A DNA stretch of 64,000 nucleotides from DATCIH01 sp036507955 (GCA_036507955.1 DATCIH010000116.1:62001-126000); one strand, 5' to 3'; counted from the stretch's first letter, positions 8,682 to 18,486 are shown. A program made the numbers and translations. The notes: generated by a model from the letters alone, not told the origin.

Positions 8682-10004
8682 TTAGAGCTTATTTATTTTT
8701 TCTCTATTATTTATCACGTGTCTAGTAGCATTTCTAGTGTCATATAATAAACTAGCTTCAGCTACTATTTTTTCATAATCGTAACAACTGTGATCTGTAG
8801 TTATTATTACAATATCTACATTCCTTATCTCATCTTCCCAAGTTACAGATACATATTCTTTACCCTTATGATTGAATTTTTTTATGAATGGATCATTTAT
8901 TAATATGTCAGCACCATTCCTTTCTAATAATTCAATAACCTTTAAGGTTGATGATTCTCTCATATCATCTATATCTTTTTTATAAGATGCCCCCATAAGA
9001 AGAACTTTTGATCCATTTAAAGCCTTTTTCTGACCATTCAAAAGTTTCATAACATTCTCAAGCACGAATTCAGGCATATAATCGTTGATTTGACCTGATG
9101 TTTCTATTAATTTTGTATGATAATCATACTCTTTTGCTTTCCACTCTAGGTAGAAAGGATCAAGTGGTATACAGTGTCCACCAAGTCCTGGGCCAGGATA
9201 GAATGGCATAAAACCATAAGGTTTAGTTTTGGCTGCATCTATTACTTCCCAAATATCAATATTCATTCTTTTACATAAAATAGCCATTTCATTAGCTAAA
9301 GCTATATTCACATTTCTGAAAGTATTTTCAAGAATTTTTTCCATTTCAGCCACCGCTGGAGAAGATACTTCCAATATATCACCCTCTAACACACTTCTAT
9401 ATAACATTCCTGCTACTTCAGTGCAGTCTTTCGTACATCCTCCAACTACTTTTGGAGTATTTTTTGTATTAAACTGTTTATTACCTGGATCAATTCTCTC
9501 TGGAGAGAAGGCTAAGAAAAAGTCAACTCCACATTTTAAACCTGATCCTTCAAGTATTGGTTTTAGTACTTCCTCAGTTGTTCCTGGGTAAGTAGTGCTT
9601 TCTAATACCACTAACATTCCCCTGTGTAAATACTGAGCTATACTTCTAGTCGAATTTACTACATATGATAAATCGGGCTGTTTATATAAATCAAGTGGCG
9701 TAGGAACACATATGCAGACTGTATCAATATCCTTAATAAAGCTAAAATCTGTAGTAGCTTTAAGTTTTCCTTCTTGTACTAATCTAGCTAAATCTGAATC
9801 TACAATATCACCAATGTAATTATGTCCTTCATTCACCATTTGAACTTTTTGAGCTTGAACATCAAAACCAATTACTTCATATCCTACTTTAGCCTTCTCT
9901 ACAGCTAGCGGCAATCCCACATAACCTAGTCCAACTACACCAAGTTTTGCTGTTTTATTCTTTAACTTTAATAATAATTTTTCTTTTAATTTTAGCATTT
10001 TCAT
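8682..10004 (-). CDS. wbpA: UDP-N-acetyl-D-glucosamine 6-dehydrogenase (WbpA-type)
   Basis: The 440-residue protein shows the UDP-glucose/GDP-mannose dehydrogenase layout: NAD motif GLGYVG at residues 25-30, the ESTTYPGTT and SPERIDPG segments of the WbpA branch, and catalytic C278 in GPGLGGHCIPLDP. It converts UDP-GlcNAc to UDP-GlcNAcA with 2 NAD+, in the cytoplasm. It is the first gene of the four-gene operon, with AAGGAGG four bases before the ATG. The following genes supply oxidation, amination and acetylation at C3, which supports the UDP-GlcNAc rather than UDP-glucose assignment. Confidence 0.9.
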   Translation of the reverse strand: MKMLKLKEKLLLKLKNKTAKLGVVGLGYVGLPLAVEKAKVGYEVIGFDVQAQKVQMVNEGHNYIGDIVDSDLARLVQEGKLKATTDFSFIKDIDTVCICVPTPLDLYKQPDLSYVVNSTRSIAQYLHRGMLVVLESTTYPGTTEEVLKPILEGSGLKCGVDFFLAFSPERIDPGNKQFNTKNTPKVVGGCTKDCTEVAGMLYRSVLEGDILEVSSPAVAEMEKILENTFRNVNIALANEMAILCKRMNIDIWEVIDAAKTKPYGFMPFYPGPGLGGHCIPLDPFYLEWKAKEYDYHTKLIETSGQINDYMPEFVLENVMKLLNGQKKALNGSKVLLMGASYKKDIDDMRESSTLKVIELLERNGADILINDPFIKKFNHKGKEYVSVTWEDEIRNVDIVIITTDHSCYDYEKIVAEASLLYDTRNATRHVINNREKINKL

Positions 10005-10084
10005 CTGTCCTCCTTGGTATTAATCCCCTAATAGTATATTTGTGTTACCATTTATTTGTGCAATTTTTAAATTGCACAAATAAA

Positions 10085-10114
10085 AAACCATTGTCTTTTC
10101 GCAGACAATGGTTT
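10085..10114 (-). terminator. Rho-independent terminator of the LLH-holin gene
   Basis: A 12-bp perfect stem (AAACCATTGTCT with AGACAATGGTTT) with a six-base loop is followed on the minus strand by TTTTTTA. It lies after the holin gene that ends at 10200 and before wbpA, so it isolates the glycan operon from readthrough. Confidence 0.8.
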
Positions 10115-10199
10115 CTCATTTGTTTAATGGTAGAGAAAGTAAACACTTTCAAATTATTTATTAGTTACACAAGGTTGTTGTAACAGGAGCAATTAATGA

Positions 10200-10547
10200 C
10201 TATAAAGAAGCTACTGCTATCTGACTTTGTGCTATTTTGAATTGAGCTAGTGCATTTTCTATCAAAACCTCTATTTCACTTTCAGATAAAAAATTTACAC
10301 CAAACTTAGCTTCAAGTAAAAATATAGCTTTTGCAAATTTTTGTTCATTTTCCAAATTACCATATTTCTGTGCAATTGCTGCAACCACTTTAGATGCATA
10401 CTCTTCTATTAAAGCAGTATTTTTCGCTCCAAAGCCCTGTACTGCTATCTTCTGGATTGCAATTAGTGCCTTTACTACAAATGGTATTGCGATTGTAACA
10501 CCTGTTTCAATTAACGCCTCTAATATTTTCAAAATTACTTGATCCAA
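10200..10547 (-). CDS. Phage holin, LLH family
   Basis: The 115-residue protein begins with a hydrophobic segment (about 5-32, ILKILEALIETGVTIAIPFV) followed by a charged helix and a C-terminal region with the LEAKFGVNFLSESEIEVLIE pattern seen in the LL-H holin family of Gram-positive phages. Holins form membrane pores for endolysin release. No endolysin gene is next to it, so it may be a leftover prophage gene or part of a non-lytic release system with the neighbours at 11317 and 12252. It is monocistronic, with its own terminator. Confidence 0.75.
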   Translation of the reverse strand: MDQVILKILEALIETGVTIAIPFVVKALIAIQKIAVQGFGAKNTALIEEYASKVVAAIAQKYGNLENEQKFAKAIFLLEAKFGVNFLSESEIEVLIENALAQFKIAQSQIAVASL

Positions 10548-10797
10548 TTATAGTTCACCTTCCTTTAATTAATTATTTAGTAACAATATGTCTTTATATG
10601 CTTCGCATTCTTGAAATACATGCAGAAAAGCTTGTACAAAATCTTAATTCGCCTAGAGCTTTTATTGAGCTATAATCATGTTTAACGTATTTTTTACACT
10701 TTATCATCCGTTCCTTATTTTATAATATTCAAATTATGACTGTTTGGACACTATTAAATTTAATTTAATCTAATTTAGTTATTCTTCAGGTACAGGC

Positions 10798-11136
10798 TCA
10801 ATCCCCCTGTTTAGCCATTTTCTGTATTATCCATATGGGAAAAGTAGTTTCGTGTATTCCCTCCTCATGCTTTCTATGATGTTTTTCATATAATACAAGC
10901 ATATTTCTAATATCATCAGCACTTGTAATGAGTTTGTTTTTAAGAAGTTTACCATATCCGTAAGGATCAAATTTCTCACAGAACTCTTTAAGCTTCTCAA
11001 AGTCACAATCATTAGATAGTGCCCATTCACACCCGAAATGATGAACCTCTAAGATTTCTGCACTATTACAGACCCAACATTTAAAGTGCCCATCCTCTTG
11101 AAGTCTCTCTTTACTTTTCCTAAACTCTTCATTCAT
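10798..11136 (-). CDS. HNH-like zinc-finger protein, possibly frameshifted at the 3' end
   Basis: The 112-residue protein has CWVC at residues 21-24, then LEVHHFG and a C-terminal EKHHRKHEEGIHE cluster. This arrangement resembles a small HNH/zinc-binding nuclease fold, but I cannot name the family with certainty. The gene ends at a TGA after a run of five G. Removing one G would extend the frame to KQGIEPVPEE and a TAA at 10779, which reads like a natural terminus, so a one-base indel is possible. It is next to two holin genes and is plausibly phage-derived. Confidence 0.55.
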   Translation of the reverse strand: MNEEFRKSKERLQEDGHFKCWVCNSAEILEVHHFGCEWALSNDCDFEKLKEFCEKFDPYGYGKLLKNKLITSADDIRNMLVLYEKHHRKHEEGIHETTFPIWIIQKMAKQGD

Positions 11137-11316
11137 TCTTATATTTTGGTATATAAAAAAGAGCCTATTTCTAAGCTCTTGTATATTTTTTTATTGTTTA
11201 TAGTATAAATTCAAACGAAAAGTAGATAAAGAACTGTCATCTCTCATAATAATGCATATATTACTATAAATAGATAATTTATTCGTATTTATTTATAGAA
11301 AAACGGAGATGAGAAA

Positions 11317-12171
11317 GTGGGAAACGTCAACTTTTGTTTACTAACAGTAGGAGTATTGGGAGTATTTGCCTTTATTTGTGATATATTTACAGATTTTCAG
11401 ACTTCATCTATTATTCTTTTGATGCTCATCATTTTAGATACTTTTACAGGAATATCTACAGCAATAAAATATAAAAGATTTTCCAGCACAGGATTGCGTA
11501 AACTTTTAAAAAAAATTACCACTTATGCACTTTCTATAATTACTATTAGATTGTTAGAAATTATTTTAGATCCAATTATAATCACAACCCTATTATCTCA
11601 AATTATTGTAGCTTTTTTAGCCATTACAGAGTGTATAAGCATTTTAGAAAATCTGACCTTATTGGGTGTGCCTTTGCCTAGTAATATATTACCTTTTTTA
11701 ATTAAGCCTTTAAAAATACAGGTACTAAATAATATGTTAGAAAATTTTAAAGACAAGGATAAAGAATTTTCTGATATTGAATATATTATAAAATGCCAAA
11801 TTAATAATTTGGACAATCCTTATCTGAAAGACTTTTTAGAAATCAGATATAATGCATACAAGTCTATTATTAAACAAATTATGCTTATAGATGATGCTTG
11901 TATTAATCTGGATATATTATTCCTTAAGGTGGTTTCTTTTGTAGACTTAACCTTAGAAAATACAAATAAAATTTATAAAGTAAAAAATTTTGAAAATAAG
12001 TATATTGAAAGGTTCTCCAAAAATAATAAATCTACTAAAGAAAAGTTTATAGAAAAACTAAAGATCATATGTTATTCCGATAAAACTACAGCAGAGAAAA
12101 AAGATAAGCTAATTGATGACATAATATTAGTTATATATCAATCGATAATTGATGCGCGGGAAAATATATAA
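11317..12171 (+). CDS. Toxin-secretion/phage-lysis type holin with a long C-terminal extension
   Basis: The start is GTG at 11317 behind GGAGATGAG. Residues about 1-130 resemble the phage holin family 4 (TcdE/CidA-like, PF05105): several membrane helices, the LDTFTGISTAIKYKRFSSTG loop after the second helix, and a third/fourth helix with AITECISILENL. The family is normally about 140 residues. This protein has about 150 more, lysine- and asparagine-rich and predicted cytoplasmic and helical, with no domain I recognise. The extension may gate the pore or bind a partner. A leaderless protease gene converges on it. Confidence 0.7.
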   Translation: MGNVNFCLLTVGVLGVFAFICDIFTDFQTSSIILLMLIILDTFTGISTAIKYKRFSSTGLRKLLKKITTYALSIITIRLLEIILDPIIITTLLSQIIVAFLAITECISILENLTLLGVPLPSNILPFLIKPLKIQVLNNMLENFKDKDKEFSDIEYIIKCQINNLDNPYLKDFLEIRYNAYKSIIKQIMLIDDACINLDILFLKVVSFVDLTLENTNKIYKVKNFENKYIERFSKNNKSTKEKFIEKLKIICYSDKTTAEKKDKLIDDIILVIYQSIIDARENI

Positions 12172-12251
12172 TTAAAAGCCCTAAAGATCCAAAAAAGAAT
12201 TGGGATCACCTGGTTACCTCGTTGATAATCAAGTGATTCCAATATAAATTT

Positions 12252-13025
12252 TTATTTATTCATTGTCCAATAATCAAAAGTGTACTTAGGTAAATATTCG
12301 TAAGGCATATAAAAATAGCCTTTATCACCCCAGCCAACTCCCCAGGAATTTCTAACTATTAAATAACCTTTTGTTGGCACTTTCCTAGTAATGAAATTAT
12401 AAATTGAAGTTTTTAAAGAAGTTTTTATTGCATCTACATAACCAACGACTAATACTGAATGCCCGCCCAAATTTTGCTCGGTAATTAAGGGCATGGACAT
12501 TTTGCCTGTTTGGGCTATTTCATTACCTTCAAGACTTTCGAATACATCCATACCAACTATTACTGGTTTTAACATTGCTAAAGCCTGCTTTATATTACTC
12601 AAATTATTTAGTGCTACATATGAACTTATAGTATATTGTTTCGCATTACTAATTGCTTCATCTATAGGTGGAATAGTAAATTTAGATATATCATAGGGCA
12701 TAAGATTTTCTTCACATATTCCACTTTTCTTTATTGAATTTACATTATCTCTATTTGTTGCACCACTATCTTCATCAACCGTTCCTTCTATTTTCCTAAC
12801 CATATAATATTCAAACAATCTCGATAATTGTATTTTATTTCCATGCAAAAACACATCATAAGAAGTACTTGAATTTGCACTACATGAGCCCAATTGCAGT
12901 TGGTCATAAATTGGTGGCATTAATTTTCTCATATCTATTGAAGTAGGTACTGTAATTGCACCTATTAAAGTTGAAAACAAAAAATCTCTTTCATCATAAT
13001 CTTGTCTTTTAAGGCAATATTTCAC
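12252..13025 (-). CDS. Papain-like (C1 family) cysteine peptidase without signal peptide
   Basis: The 257-residue protein carries the C1A catalytic set in order: oxyanion Gln Q42 and nucleophile C48 in DQLQLGSCSANS, H189 in GGHSVLVVGY, and N226 in VRNSWGVGWGDKGYF. The canonical CGSCWAF block is altered to LGSCSAN, as in several bacterial relatives. No signal peptide or propeptide is evident, since the active-site region begins near residue 25. It would act in the cytoplasm or leave the cell through lysis or a holin. The gene converges on the extended-holin gene at 11317 with an 80-base gap. Confidence 0.85.
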   Translation of the reverse strand: MKYCLKRQDYDERDFLFSTLIGAITVPTSIDMRKLMPPIYDQLQLGSCSANSSTSYDVFLHGNKIQLSRLFEYYMVRKIEGTVDEDSGATNRDNVNSIKKSGICEENLMPYDISKFTIPPIDEAISNAKQYTISSYVALNNLSNIKQALAMLKPVIVGMDVFESLEGNEIAQTGKMSMPLITEQNLGGHSVLVVGYVDAIKTSLKTSIYNFITRKVPTKGYLIVRNSWGVGWGDKGYFYMPYEYLPKYTFDYWTMNK

Positions 13026-13205
13026 TTTATTATCCCCTTTTCCAATTACATTAATTTATTATCCATAGTTTATTGCTAATAATTTTTCTTGGTATTATAC
13101 AATATGCCGATGGTATATATAAATACATTAAATCGGAAAGAAAATTTAGTGATAAATCATAAATATTTATTTTAATTATATTTTGATATTGACTGTCCCC
13201 ATTTA

Positions 13206-14381
13206 TTAAGCTCTTGCTCTCCTCTTTGATATAACATCAAAGGCAACAGCTGTTAATAGTACTAAGCCTTTAATTGTCATCTGCAAGTCACTTCCCACTC
13301 CAAGTATTGACATACCGTTATTTAGAACACCCATTACTAAGGCACCAACAATAGCACCAATAACTGTACCAACACCTCCATAGGCTGAGGCTCCTCCTAT
13401 AAAACAGGCAGCTATTGCATCTAATTCGAAGTTAGTACCTGCTTGAGGGGAGGCTGAATTTATACGAGAGGCAAACATCATCCCTGCAATAGCAGACAAA
13501 GCTCCCATATTAACATAAGCAAAGAATAATACTTTATTCGTATTTATGCCTGAAAGTTTAGCAGCCTTTTCATTTCCACCCATAGCATAAAGATAGCGAC
13601 CAGGAACAGTTCTTGTGGTAAATATAGAGTAAACTAAAATAAGAAATACTATTAAAATTAAAGCTATTGGGATACCTCTATCAGAGGCAAGCCAATAGAA
13701 AAGTAGGTTTACTGCACCTAATATAATTATAATCTGAGCTATAAAAAAGGGTGTGGAAGATACATTTAAATTACTTTTTTTTCTAATAACTCTCTTTCTA
13801 ATCTCTACAAACAAGTATATACCCGAAATAATTAAACCTAAGAAAAAAGCAGTAAGATTTATTTCAGAACCTAACCCACTAAATAAATCTGGTACAAAAC
13901 CAGAGCTGAGTCTTTGAAAGCTCTCTGGAAAAGGTGCCAAGGTTAAGCCTTTAAGCATATAAACTGTAAGGCCTCTAAATATAAGCATTCCTGCAAGGGT
14001 AACTATAAAGGCTGGTATCCTAATATAGGCTATCCAAAAGCCTTGCCAAGCACCAACAGCTACTCCAAGAAGAAGAGCAATGACAATTGCAAGGCCTATA
14101 TTCATATGCATAGATATTATAAGTGTACCAGCTATAGCACCTATGAAAGCACATAAGGATCCTACAGAAAGATCGATATTTCCGCCTGTTAAAATACAAA
14201 CAGTCATACCAATAGCCAATATAAATACATAACTACTCTGAAGAATTAAGTTAGTTACATTCATTGGAACCAAAAGCACTCCATTGGTTTTAATCTGAAA
14301 AAATAGTATTATAACTACTAAAGCTATAACCATTGCATATTGTCTTATATTGTTTTTAAAAACATTTTTTATCACTTCCAT
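13206..14381 (-). CDS. xylH: Xylose-type sugar ABC transporter permease
   Basis: The 391-residue protein has about ten membrane segments and the BPD_transp_2 signatures of the ribose/xylose permeases, including GGNIDLSVGSLCAF and CFIGGASAYGGVGTVIGAI. It forms the channel of a high-affinity pentose/hexose importer with the ATPase and binding protein encoded just upstream. Its ATG overlaps the ATPase stop (TAATG), so the two are translationally coupled. Xylose is inferred from the length and the adjacent XylFII-type sensor; the same family also includes MmsB/GguB permeases for several monosaccharides. Confidence 0.85.
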   Translation of the reverse strand: MEVIKNVFKNNIRQYAMVIALVVIILFFQIKTNGVLLVPMNVTNLILQSSYVFILAIGMTVCILTGGNIDLSVGSLCAFIGAIAGTLIISMHMNIGLAIVIALLLGVAVGAWQGFWIAYIRIPAFIVTLAGMLIFRGLTVYMLKGLTLAPFPESFQRLSSGFVPDLFSGLGSEINLTAFFLGLIISGIYLFVEIRKRVIRKKSNLNVSSTPFFIAQIIIILGAVNLLFYWLASDRGIPIALILIVFLILVYSIFTTRTVPGRYLYAMGGNEKAAKLSGINTNKVLFFAYVNMGALSAIAGMMFASRINSASPQAGTNFELDAIAACFIGGASAYGGVGTVIGAIVGALVMGVLNNGMSILGVGSDLQMTIKGLVLLTAVAFDVISKRRARA

Positions 14382-15919
14382 TACTTTACCTCCATATTAC
14401 TCTGCATTATACATTTCATTATACTTTCTTGTGATGCATCCGCCCGAGAGAGCTCACCTACAATTTTTCCTTCATTCATAACATAAACTCTATCGCAGAT
14501 TCCCAATATTTCAGGAAGTTCTGAGGAGATAAAGATAATTGATTTTCCCTCATCTGCTAATTTATTGATTATATTATAAATTTCATACTTAGCTCCCACA
14601 TCGATTCCTCGAGTTGGCTCATCTAATATTAACACCTCTGGATCTGTAAATATCCATTTGCTAATTACTACCTTTTGTTGATTTCCACCTGATAAATTAC
14701 CAGTTGTTTGAAAAACATTTGGAGATTTTATGCCTAATCTTTTCCTGTAATCTTCAGCTACCCTGATCTCTTCACTGTCACTCACAAATTGATGTTTACT
14801 TATTTTACTTAGCTTGGCTAATGGAATGTTACTTCTAATATCTTGCATAAGTATGAGCCCTGCAGTTTTTCGGTCCTCCGTGCAATAAGCGAGTCCTGAA
14901 TCAATTGCATGACGAACACTTTTAAAAGCAATCTCTTTACCATCTTTTATAATTTGGCCACTAATACGTTTACCATAAGCCTTCCCAAAAATGCTCATGG
15001 CAAGCTCTGTTCTACCAGAACCCATTAGCCCTGAAAATCCAATTATCTCACCTTTGTGAAGATTGAAATTAACATCATTAACAATTTTTCTATCCTCAAT
15101 AATTGGGTCATAAACAGTCCAGTTTTTCACCTCGAAAACTATCTCTCCAATTTTAGGGGTATGACTCGGAAATCTGTTGGTTAGTGTACGACCTACCATG
15201 CCTTTAATTATTCTATCTTCACTTAGATCTTTATCACTCCTATCCAAGGTCTCTATTGTTGCACCATCTCGGATTATGGTAATTGTATCTGCGATTTTCA
15301 TAACTTCATTTAATTTATGGGAAATAAGAATAGACGTAATACCATCTTTTTTTAACTCTAATAGCAATCTAAGTAGATTATTTGAATCTTCCTCATTTAG
15401 TGCAGCAGTAGGTTCATCAAGTATTAGAAGCTTTACATCAAGTGCTAAAGCTTTAGCGATCTCCACAAGCTGTTGTTTACCAACTCCGATATCTTTAATG
15501 GCCGTATAAGAATCCTCTTTAAGGCCAACCTTCTTTAATAATTCTTTTGCTTTAAGATGAGTTTCATCCCAGTTAATAAAGCTTTTTTTTGCTCTTTCAT
15601 TTCCTAAAAATATATTTTCTCCAATTGAAAGGTAGGGGATAAGTGCTAATTCCTGATGAATTATACCAATTCCTGTTTTTTCACTATCCCTTACATCTTT
15701 AAAAACGCACTCTTTGCCTTGAAATATTATGTCACCACTATAAGTACCATGTGGATATATACCACTTAGTACGTTCATAAGTGTTGATTTCCCTGCTCCA
15801 TTTTCACCGATTAGAGCATGAATTTCCATAGGAACAACCTTAAGGTTAACATTATCCAGCGCTTTTACACCTGGGAAGAGTTTTGTAATATTTCTCATTT
15901 CAAGTATAAATTCATCCAT
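14381..15919 (-). CDS. xylG: Xylose-type sugar ABC transporter ATP-binding protein (two ABC domains)
   Basis: The 512-residue protein has two fused ABC domains. The first has Walker [10 protein letters not shown], the signature region replaced by [13 protein letters not shown], and Walker [12 protein letters not shown]. The second has a degenerate Walker A ([10 protein letters not shown]), signature [10 protein letters not shown] and Walker [12 protein letters not shown]. This asymmetry is standard for RbsA/XylG/MglA. It powers sugar import at the inner face of the membrane. It lies 91 bases downstream of the binding-protein gene, and a strong hairpin in that gap probably lowers its expression relative to the binding protein. 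Confidence 0.9.
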   Translation of the reverse strand: MDEFILEMRNITKLFPGVKALDNVNLKVVPMEIHALIGENGAGKSTLMNVLSGIYPHGTYSGDIIFQGKECVFKDVRDSEKTGIGIIHQELALIPYLSIGENIFLGNERAKKSFINWDETHLKAKELLKKVGLKEDSYTAIKDIGVGKQQLVEIAKALALDVKLLILDEPTAALNEEDSNNLLRLLLELKKDGITSILISHKLNEVMKIADTITIIRDGATIETLDRSDKDLSEDRIIKGMVGRTLTNRFPSHTPKIGEIVFEVKNWTVYDPIIEDRKIVNDVNFNLHKGEIIGFSGLMGSGRTELAMSIFGKAYGKRISGQIIKDGKEIAFKSVRHAIDSGLAYCTEDRKTAGLILMQDIRSNIPLAKLSKISKHQFVSDSEEIRVAEDYRKRLGIKSPNVFQTTGNLSGGNQQKVVISKWIFTDPEVLILDEPTRGIDVGAKYEIYNIINKLADEGKSIIFISSELPEILGICDRVYVMNEGKIVGELSRADASQESIMKCIMQSNMEVK

Positions 15920-15948
15920 CCCTACATCTCCTTACATTATTAGTATTA

Positions 15949-15997
15949 ACACTTTAAAGCCGAACACCTATTAGCAGATGTTCGGCTTCAAAAGTGT
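15949..15997 (-). terminator. Intercistronic hairpin between binding-protein and ATPase genes
   Basis: The inverted repeat pairs ACACTTT and AAGCCGAACA with TGTTCGGCTT and AAAGTGT, making a long stem around a loop of about 12 bases. It lies between the xylF-like stop and the xylG-like start. Such hairpins commonly act as partial terminators or RNA-stabilising ends that keep binding protein in excess over the membrane components. There is no clean U-run, so stabilisation is at least as likely as termination. Confidence 0.65.
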
Positions 15998-16010
15998 AAT
16001 TATTTTTATT

Positions 16011-17093
16011 TTACTGTAGATCAGCTTCAGTATAATATCCGCTATCCACAAGTATTGCTTTGTAGTTAGTCTTGTCTGCATAAACTGGATCACATAGGAA
16101 GGAAGGAACTACTTTTATGCCGTTATCATAGGTTTTTGTATCATTTACAGTAGCCGTTTTCCCTTGAAGTATTGCATCAACCATTTCAACAACTTTAGCT
16201 GCAAGTGTTCTTGTATCTTTAAATATTGACATAGATTGTTGATCTGCAAGCATTGCCTTTACATTTGGCTTGTCACAGTCTTGACCAGTCAAAATTGGAT
16301 AAGGCTTAGCAGCAGTTCCATAACCAGAATTCTTAAGTGAAGCAACTATACCAATTGCTAAACTATCATTAGGTGATAGAACAACATCTAGTTTAGCACC
16401 CTTTGCATAAGTGGATGTAATTAAAGTATCCATTCTTAATTGTGCTTTAGCTGAATCCCATCCTGGTATAGCAATAGTTGTGAACTCCTTTTGTTTGCTA
16501 CCTACAACAAGTTTACCACTTGTAATGTATGGGGTTAATATACTCATAGCACCATTAAAGAAGAATGTAGCATTGTTATCATCTGGTGATCCACCAAATA
16601 ATTCGATGTTGAAAGGACCTTTCCCATCTTTAAGACCAAGTTTAGTCTCAATATATTGGCCCTGAATAACTCCAACCTTGAAATTGTCAAAGGTTGCATA
16701 ATAATCTACGTTTGAGGTTTTCATAATTAATCGATCATAAGCTACAACTTTAATGCCGTTATCTCCTGCTTTTTTAAGAACATCTGTTAGAGCTGATCCA
16801 TCAATAGCAGCAATTACAAGGACTTTACATCCCAAAGTTATCATGTTTTCAATCCCTTGAACCTGTGTGTTAACATCATTGTTTGCATATTGCAACTCAA
16901 CTTTGTAACCCTTAGCTTCCAATTGCTTCTTCATGTTAGTACCATCTTGGTTCCAACGCTGAAGGGACTGTGTTGGCATAGAAACACCAATAAGTTTTAC
17001 TTTAGATGTTGTACTTTTAGTGCCTCCTACTTTACAACCAGCTAGACTTAAACACATAATTATAGTCATTATTGCAGCGATAAGTTTTTTCAT
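16011..17093 (-). CDS. xylF: Xylose-type sugar-binding lipoprotein of the ABC transporter
   Basis: The 360-residue protein has a lipoprotein signal peptide with lipobox LSLAGC and a periplasmic-binding-protein type I body (LIGVSMPTQSLQRWNQDG, then VLVIAAIDGSALTDVLKKA). It matches the ChvE/XylF-like multiple-monosaccharide binding proteins. It is anchored outside the membrane, captures the sugar and delivers it to the permease. It is the first gene of the transporter operon, directly downstream of the YesN-type regulator gene on the same strand. Xylose specificity is inferred from context. Confidence 0.85.
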   Translation of the reverse strand: MKKLIAAIMTIIMCLSLAGCKVGGTKSTTSKVKLIGVSMPTQSLQRWNQDGTNMKKQLEAKGYKVELQYANNDVNTQVQGIENMITLGCKVLVIAAIDGSALTDVLKKAGDNGIKVVAYDRLIMKTSNVDYYATFDNFKVGVIQGQYIETKLGLKDGKGPFNIELFGGSPDDNNATFFFNGAMSILTPYITSGKLVVGSKQKEFTTIAIPGWDSAKAQLRMDTLITSTYAKGAKLDVVLSPNDSLAIGIVASLKNSGYGTAAKPYPILTGQDCDKPNVKAMLADQQSMSIFKDTRTLAAKVVEMVDAILQGKTATVNDTKTYDNGIKVVPSFLCDPVYADKTNYKAILVDSGYYTEADLQ

Positions 17094-17232
17094 AAATTTT
17101 CCCCCTTAAATTAATATTTCTTAATGTCATATTACTATATGTATACGTTTAACCCAACGTAATTATATGCTAATAACTAATCAAATACTGCTGAGTTAAT
17201 AAATATAAATGCTATAGTAAAGCAAGAAAATG

Positions 17233-18486
17233 CTATTTTGATTTAAATTCTGATGGACTGAGTCCCGCATATTTTTTAAACACCTTGCTGAAATAATTGG
17301 GGTCACTATAACCAACTAAATAACAAACTTCTTTGATACTCATTATATCGTTTTTAAGAAGTTCTTTTGCTTTGTTTGTTCTAACTATATTGATGTAATC
17401 AGAAAAATTACATCCTACAATCTCTTTGAAGGATCTACTAAAGTAGTAAGCACTCAAGTTAAATTTTGCTGAGGTTTTTTCAAGATCTATTTCTTCTTGA
17501 AGGTTGTCTATAATATATTGCTCTACTGCTTTAAAAAGAGCAACTTTTTCCCCTTCAGCATATCCTAGATTTTCAGCTTTAACTATATCTCCAAAATAAA
17601 CAATCTTATTACTATCTGATATATGTTCTAAGGAAGTGCAAGCTTCCTCATAAGATTGGGAAAGCTGCTCCAAACTACTACGAAAGACACCAATTCCTAG
17701 GTTAAGGGATACATTAAAAACTTTTTTTACTTCTCGCCTGATAGCTTCCGCAAGACTAATGGAGTTGAATTTCACGCTATCTTCTTCTAAATCACCATTT
17801 ATTTGAATAAAATAAACGAATTTTTTTGTGAAGAGGTAACTTCCAATAGCTCTAGATCTATGATTAATGTATTCCTTTATAAATTCACCAACCTGAAATT
17901 TAAAATTCTCCTCCAAAATGAGATCCTTTAACTCAGCTACAATAGAATAACCATTTTTAAAATCTAAATTTAGATATTTCAAGTAGGTTTCAAAATCTAT
18001 TAAATGAAGGTTATTATTAATAATTGAATAACTTAATTCATTCTCTAAAATTGGAATTAGGTTATAAAGCTTTTCCTGGTTCTCAATTTCACTTCGTCTT
18101 TTCTCCTTTTCATTGTTAACAAAGCTCACTGCTTCTGTTATTTTTTCTATAATATCCACCTTGCTGAAGGGTTTTAAAATATACTGTTTTACATTATATT
18201 TTACAGCTTCTATTGCAAAGTCAAAATAATCGTAAGCGGTAAGAATTATAATATAAGTATTAGGTAGAAATTTATTAATTTCTTGAGTAGCCTTAAGCCC
18301 ATTTATACCTGGCATTTTTATATCACTGATAATAATATCAGGTCTAAATCGTTCTGACATTTCTATTGCTTCTCTTCCATTTCGTGCCTCATATATTTCA
18401 AACATGTCCTTAAATTCTGTAGTTATCATATTAACTATTGAATCTCTATCATATTTTTCATCATCAGCTATCAGTAAATTTAACAT
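17233..18486 (-). CDS. yesN: YesN-type response regulator with AraC DNA-binding domain
   Basis: The 417-residue protein has a receiver domain (LIADDEKYDRDSIV, phosphoacceptor Asp in DIIISDIKMPG, conserved Lys in ILKPF) and a C-terminal AraC/XylS helix-turn-helix pair (YYFSRSFKEIVG and DPNYFSKVFKKYAGLSPSEF). It should be phosphorylated by the adjacent kinase and activate the transporter operon that begins 140 bases downstream. Its start overlaps the kinase stop. In C. beijerinckii the orthologous arrangement controls xylose uptake. Confidence 0.9.
   Translation of the reverse strand: MLNLLIADDEKYDRDSIVNMITTEFKDMFEIYEARNGREAIEMSERFRPDIIISDIKMPGINGLKATQEINKFLPNTYIIILTAYDYFDFAIEAVKYNVKQYILKPFSKVDIIEKITEAVSFVNNEKEKRRSEIENQEKLYNLIPILENELSYSIINNNLHLIDFETYLKYLNLDFKNGYSIVAELKDLILEENFKFQVGEFIKEYINHRSRAIGSYLFTKKFVYFIQINGDLEEDSVKFNSISLAEAIRREVKKVFNVSLNLGIGVFRSSLEQLSQSYEEACTSLEHISDSNKIVYFGDIVKAENLGYAEGEKVALFKAVEQYIIDNLQEEIDLEKTSAKFNLSAYYFSRSFKEIVGCNFSDYINIVRTNKAKELLKNDIMSIKEVCYLVGYSDPNYFSKVFKKYAGLSPSEFKSK

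Noticed and set aside
10200..13025. A complete prophage
   Set aside because: There is no integrase, terminase, capsid or tail gene; only two holins, one HNH-like gene and a protease.
13206..17093. Ribose (Rbs) transporter
   Set aside because: No RbsD or RbsK gene is present, the permease is longer than RbsC, and the adjacent sensor matches the xylose type. Ligand identity still remains inferred.
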